This document shows positions 57,078 to 59,573 of a stretch of DNA of 59,573 bases, piece after piece. Under the pieces are notes generated by a model that searched no databases, had not been told where the DNA came from, and saw nothing but the letters and a program-made list of their open reading frames with translations. Both the position numbers and the translations under genes were made by a program. Every line of letters begins with the position of its first letter. The first letter of the stretch is position 1. This DNA comes from Paraglomus occultum (Eukaryota; Glomeromycota; Glomeromycetes; Paraglomerales; Paraglomeraceae), in assembly GCA_910592205.1 (NCBI GenBank), contig CAJVPJ010000042.1, forward strand, positions 1-59,573, written 5' to 3'.

Positions 57078-58463
57078 TGCGAAAGTAAAAAAATTGAATC
57101 GTTGTGCAAAGGTGGTTAAATGCCGCAGCAGTATTTGAAGTGATAGTCGGCTCACGTTATTATTATGCCGGATTTGTACATAATAACACGGCGAACCCTC
57201 ACTTGTAAATTATACAATGTCTTAGTCATTATTTTAAAGTAACCATTCGGTTACGCTAAAAGATTGGGTTTATTGACTGTTCAAATCGAATTACACGATT
57301 TCCAGTCACATTATTCTTAATTAGAAGAAGGACAATGATGCGGTTGAGTATATGAATGTTGAGACTTGGAATAACTTCGTGATAGTCCACTTGAACATTC
57401 ATGCATTTGGCTTACGATGATAAATGACCAAAAGCCAAAGCATTATTTAATAAAAAAAAATATGCCATAACACTGAAAACAAATTTGAGAATTCAGTAGT
57501 ATTGGACTCATGCACATATATTCGAACGAAATCTGTACTAATACACGTAAATCCAGCCTTGAACTTAACTCTATGGTTCTCGTCCATTTTTGAGATTTGC
57601 CTCCATAAAGCTTGCATGAAAACTTGATAATATCTTGTTCGCAATACTCAGCTTCAATAAAATGATGTCTCCTGCCTGCGAAAATAATAGTGGTAACAAT
57701 CTTTTCGAGATTTCTGCCCGATATTAGTTTATCTGTTTAAATTAAATTAAAATGTAAATTAGCTTTTATCACGTGTAAGTAACACAATGAGAAAAAACTT
57801 TAATTCAAACCATGTCATCAACATCAGAGAGATTGTTAATAATCCAGCAATTAACCACTTGATTCAATCCTCCTTGGAAAGTGGGGGGTTGAATGCATAA
57901 GACTTGAATGGATTTCCTGTTCGCAAATTGCCTACATAAGACCAACTCAAATTGACAGAACTAAAAGAAAACCATGAATTCCTCTTGGAATTCAATGTCA
58001 TGAGTTCCTAGTTCTATTCATGAAACAATTGACATCTCTGCCTAATACGAGCGAATAAATAGACCCAGAAAATATAAATATTCGACAATGCTTTAACTAC
58101 TTGTACTTAGAAATGATGAGACGTGCACACCAACATTTGTGAGTGAGTTCGCCAGAATTTACTCACTTCCAACCAACCCTATTTAGAATGGATTCCATTA
58201 ACTGTATTAGTATTGGATACGTATTCTACCTATCAATACTGATGAACAACTTACATTGATTCCGCTTGAAATAACGGATGAGAACTGACGATTCATATTA
58301 TGCTGAGGTAAGCCGTTATCTACAGGTCATGTTTATTGAATGGTTTAAATGATTATCGACTTACGTATAATTTCATTAGTTGTGTGATGAGCATCCAGAT
58401 ATTTTTACCACGATGTTTGGATTCACATATGATGCATTTAGGCACAAGTATTATCTCATAAAA
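57078..58463. other. Intergenic
   Basis: AT-rich. Minus frames at 57447-57644 and 58353-58583 show no known motif. The second overlaps the region leading into the kinase fragment on the other strand. Confidence 0.5.
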
Positions 58464-58840
58464 CGTGAGGATTATGCCTGGCATGTGCGGGACGATTAGA
58501 ACCCAAGATAGATAAATTCTGTCTCTATTGTAAGACGCCAAGACTACAAGATTGGAGTACGGGCAGCAAGTCATTGGATTCATTTATTATGGAGTCATGG
58601 AGTAATACGAAGTATAAGTATGATGCTTATATACAATGGATTGAATCTCTCTATTGATCAATGTACAAGAGATGACATCCATGTAGCAGAATACACGTAA
58701 ATCGTTTCAGCTTTTACTGCACCGGAAGTCTTCCATACTCGCAAATTTACTCAAAAATCGGATGTGTAATCTTTTGGTGTCATTATGTATTTAATGGCTA
58801 CTGGTGAATCACCTCTCGAAGAAATAGTAAATATGATTTA
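58464..58840 (+). pseudogene. Fragment of a protein kinase with CxxC front end
   Basis: 58464-58650 reads GLCLACAGRLEPKIDKFCLY, CKTPRLQDWSTGSKSLDSFI and YKYDAYIQWIE before stops: two CxxC pairs, then the short linker that precedes the kinase core in the huge tyrosine-kinase-like families of arbuscular mycorrhizal fungi. 58710-58840 reads TAPEVFHTRKFTQKSDV, a stop where Tyr is expected, then SFGVIMYLMATGESPLEE, which is kinase subdomains VIII-IX (APE, DxYSFG). The whole N-lobe, the catalytic loop and DFG are missing. Dead remnant. Confidence 0.7.
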
Positions 58841-59216
58841 GTGACTTAGACATACTTTGAATAAACCGGTAATTCACGGTTTATATGGGTTTATTCGAGG
58901 ATTTCTAATTAAATAGCTACCTTTGCCAGGACTTTTGTTGGCATATTAACTCTCGCCACCGGCACGATCAACTCTCCTTCTCGCTATATTAATATTATAG
59001 TTTATCCGAAAAAAGCAATCGTGTGTTCCACACGTCCAACCTTAATCCTCATGCATGTAAAACTTCTCAAATTGCCCGGCCCAATTTCGTGACTCGCATT
59101 ATCCATAATCACAACTCTCGCTGTTTACCCCATTCATTTTTCTTTTCCTGTTTTTTCTTCATAGTAGTAGCCTAACAAGAACAGTCCCTCAAGTTTGAGT
59201 GAAAGCATCGTTACAA
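58841..59216. other. Intergenic, upstream of the SNF2 gene
   Basis: No gene seen. A pyrimidine-rich stretch at 59135-59160 precedes the start codon. Confidence 0.5.
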
Positions 59217-59573
59217 ATGTCGGACGATGATGTAGTCGAAAGCATTGTTGACGACGGTAATGTTGCGGATTACAAATCACGTATAGCCGAGTGGGCTACA
59301 AAAAGACATGCTTTGCGCGTCAACCTTCAACAAGAAGCTACGGAAGAGTCTTCTCCACAACCAATAGATCCCTTGGAGGAATCTCACGCACCCCATCCAA
59401 TAAAAGCCGACTGTGATCTTGGCCGCGGTCTGAAAATTCCGGGCGACGTCTACACTCGGCTCTTTGATCACCAGAAGGAAGGAGTCTGCTGGCTGTGGAA
59501 CGTCCATAAAAGAAACCACGGTGGAGTGCTTGCCGACGAGATGGGCTTGGGAAAGACTATCCAAGTTATTTCG
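59217..59573 (+). CDS. SNF2-family ATPase, ERCC6/Rad26-like, 5' part
   Basis: ATG at 59217 opens 119 codons that run off the window. The acidic start [14 protein letters not shown] is followed by a helical stretch, and by [20 protein letters not shown] and [20 protein letters not shown], then LGKTIQVIS. The Q-motif (LFDHQKEGV) and Walker A (DEMGLGKT) are those of SNF2 helicase-like ATPases. The short N-terminus directly before the ATPase, with IPGDVYxxLFxHQKEGVxWLW, suits the ERCC6/Rad26 or ERCC6L branch (transcription-coupled repair or mitotic DNA translocase). The two cannot be told apart without the rest. The start is supported by the lack of any upstream in-frame extension that looks coding. 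Confidence 0.88.
   Translation, partial: MSDDDVVESIVDDGNVADYKSRIAEWATKRHALRVNLQQEATEESSPQPIDPLEESHAPHPIKADCDLGRGLKIPGDVYTRLFDHQKEGVCWLWNVHKRNHGGVLADEMGLGKTIQVIS

Overview
The window looks like nuclear DNA of an arbuscular mycorrhizal fungus (Glomeromycotina) or a close Mucoromycota relative. It is AT-rich, with spliced fungal genes whose GT-AG introns are almost all about 75-110 nt. Several decayed sequences recall the gene and transposon families expanded in those fungi: a kinase fragment with a CxxC-rich front end, a DUF7869-type transposon ORF, a Polinton-like integrase and retropepsin-like fragments. That lineage call is inference. All exon models were built by eye from reading frame, splice motifs and remembered family sequences. 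No search was run.

Layout of intact genes, left to right: a PPZ-type Ser/Thr phosphatase (+); ATP-dependent PEP carboxykinase with a presequence-like N-terminus (+); a TMEM198-like multi-pass membrane protein (+); a 15-exon WD40 protein with a 13-nt microexon (-); an F-box/LRR protein (-); the ESCRT regulator Vta1 with a long polyglutamine tract (+); an F-box/kelch protein (-); a single-pass SPRY protein with a PPxY motif, like the Ssh4/Ear1 Rsp5 adaptors (+); a Sad1-like SUN protein (+); a vWA/alpha-kinase protein (+); a large Met10-type sulfite reductase flavoprotein whose first ~185 residues are a Met8-like siroheme-synthase domain (+); COP9 signalosome subunit 8 (-); and the start of an ERCC6/Rad26-like SNF2 ATPase (+), cut by the window edge.

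Between them lie wide non-coding or decayed stretches. The main graveyards are 21.9-22.5 kb, 26.1-30 kb, 33.4-35.8 kb, 44.7-47.4 kb and 58.5-58.9 kb. They hold two opposed copies of a retropepsin-like element, a broken DUF7869-type ORF, a broken integrase, a broken multi-exon gene of unknown family, orphan F-box and kinase fragments, and a truncated duplicate of the neighbouring SPRY gene. They also hold four terminal-inverted-repeat elements, two of one family. No tRNA, rRNA or CRISPR array was seen.

The strongest candidate for something new is the Met8-Met10 fusion. Siroheme is the cofactor of the partner sulfite reductase subunit, so the fusion would physically link cofactor synthesis to the enzyme that uses it. 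Yet the Met8 part has lost or changed its key motifs, which suggests a domain reduced to a structural, sensing or carrier role. The other genes look like unconnected housekeeping and signalling genes rather than a cluster.
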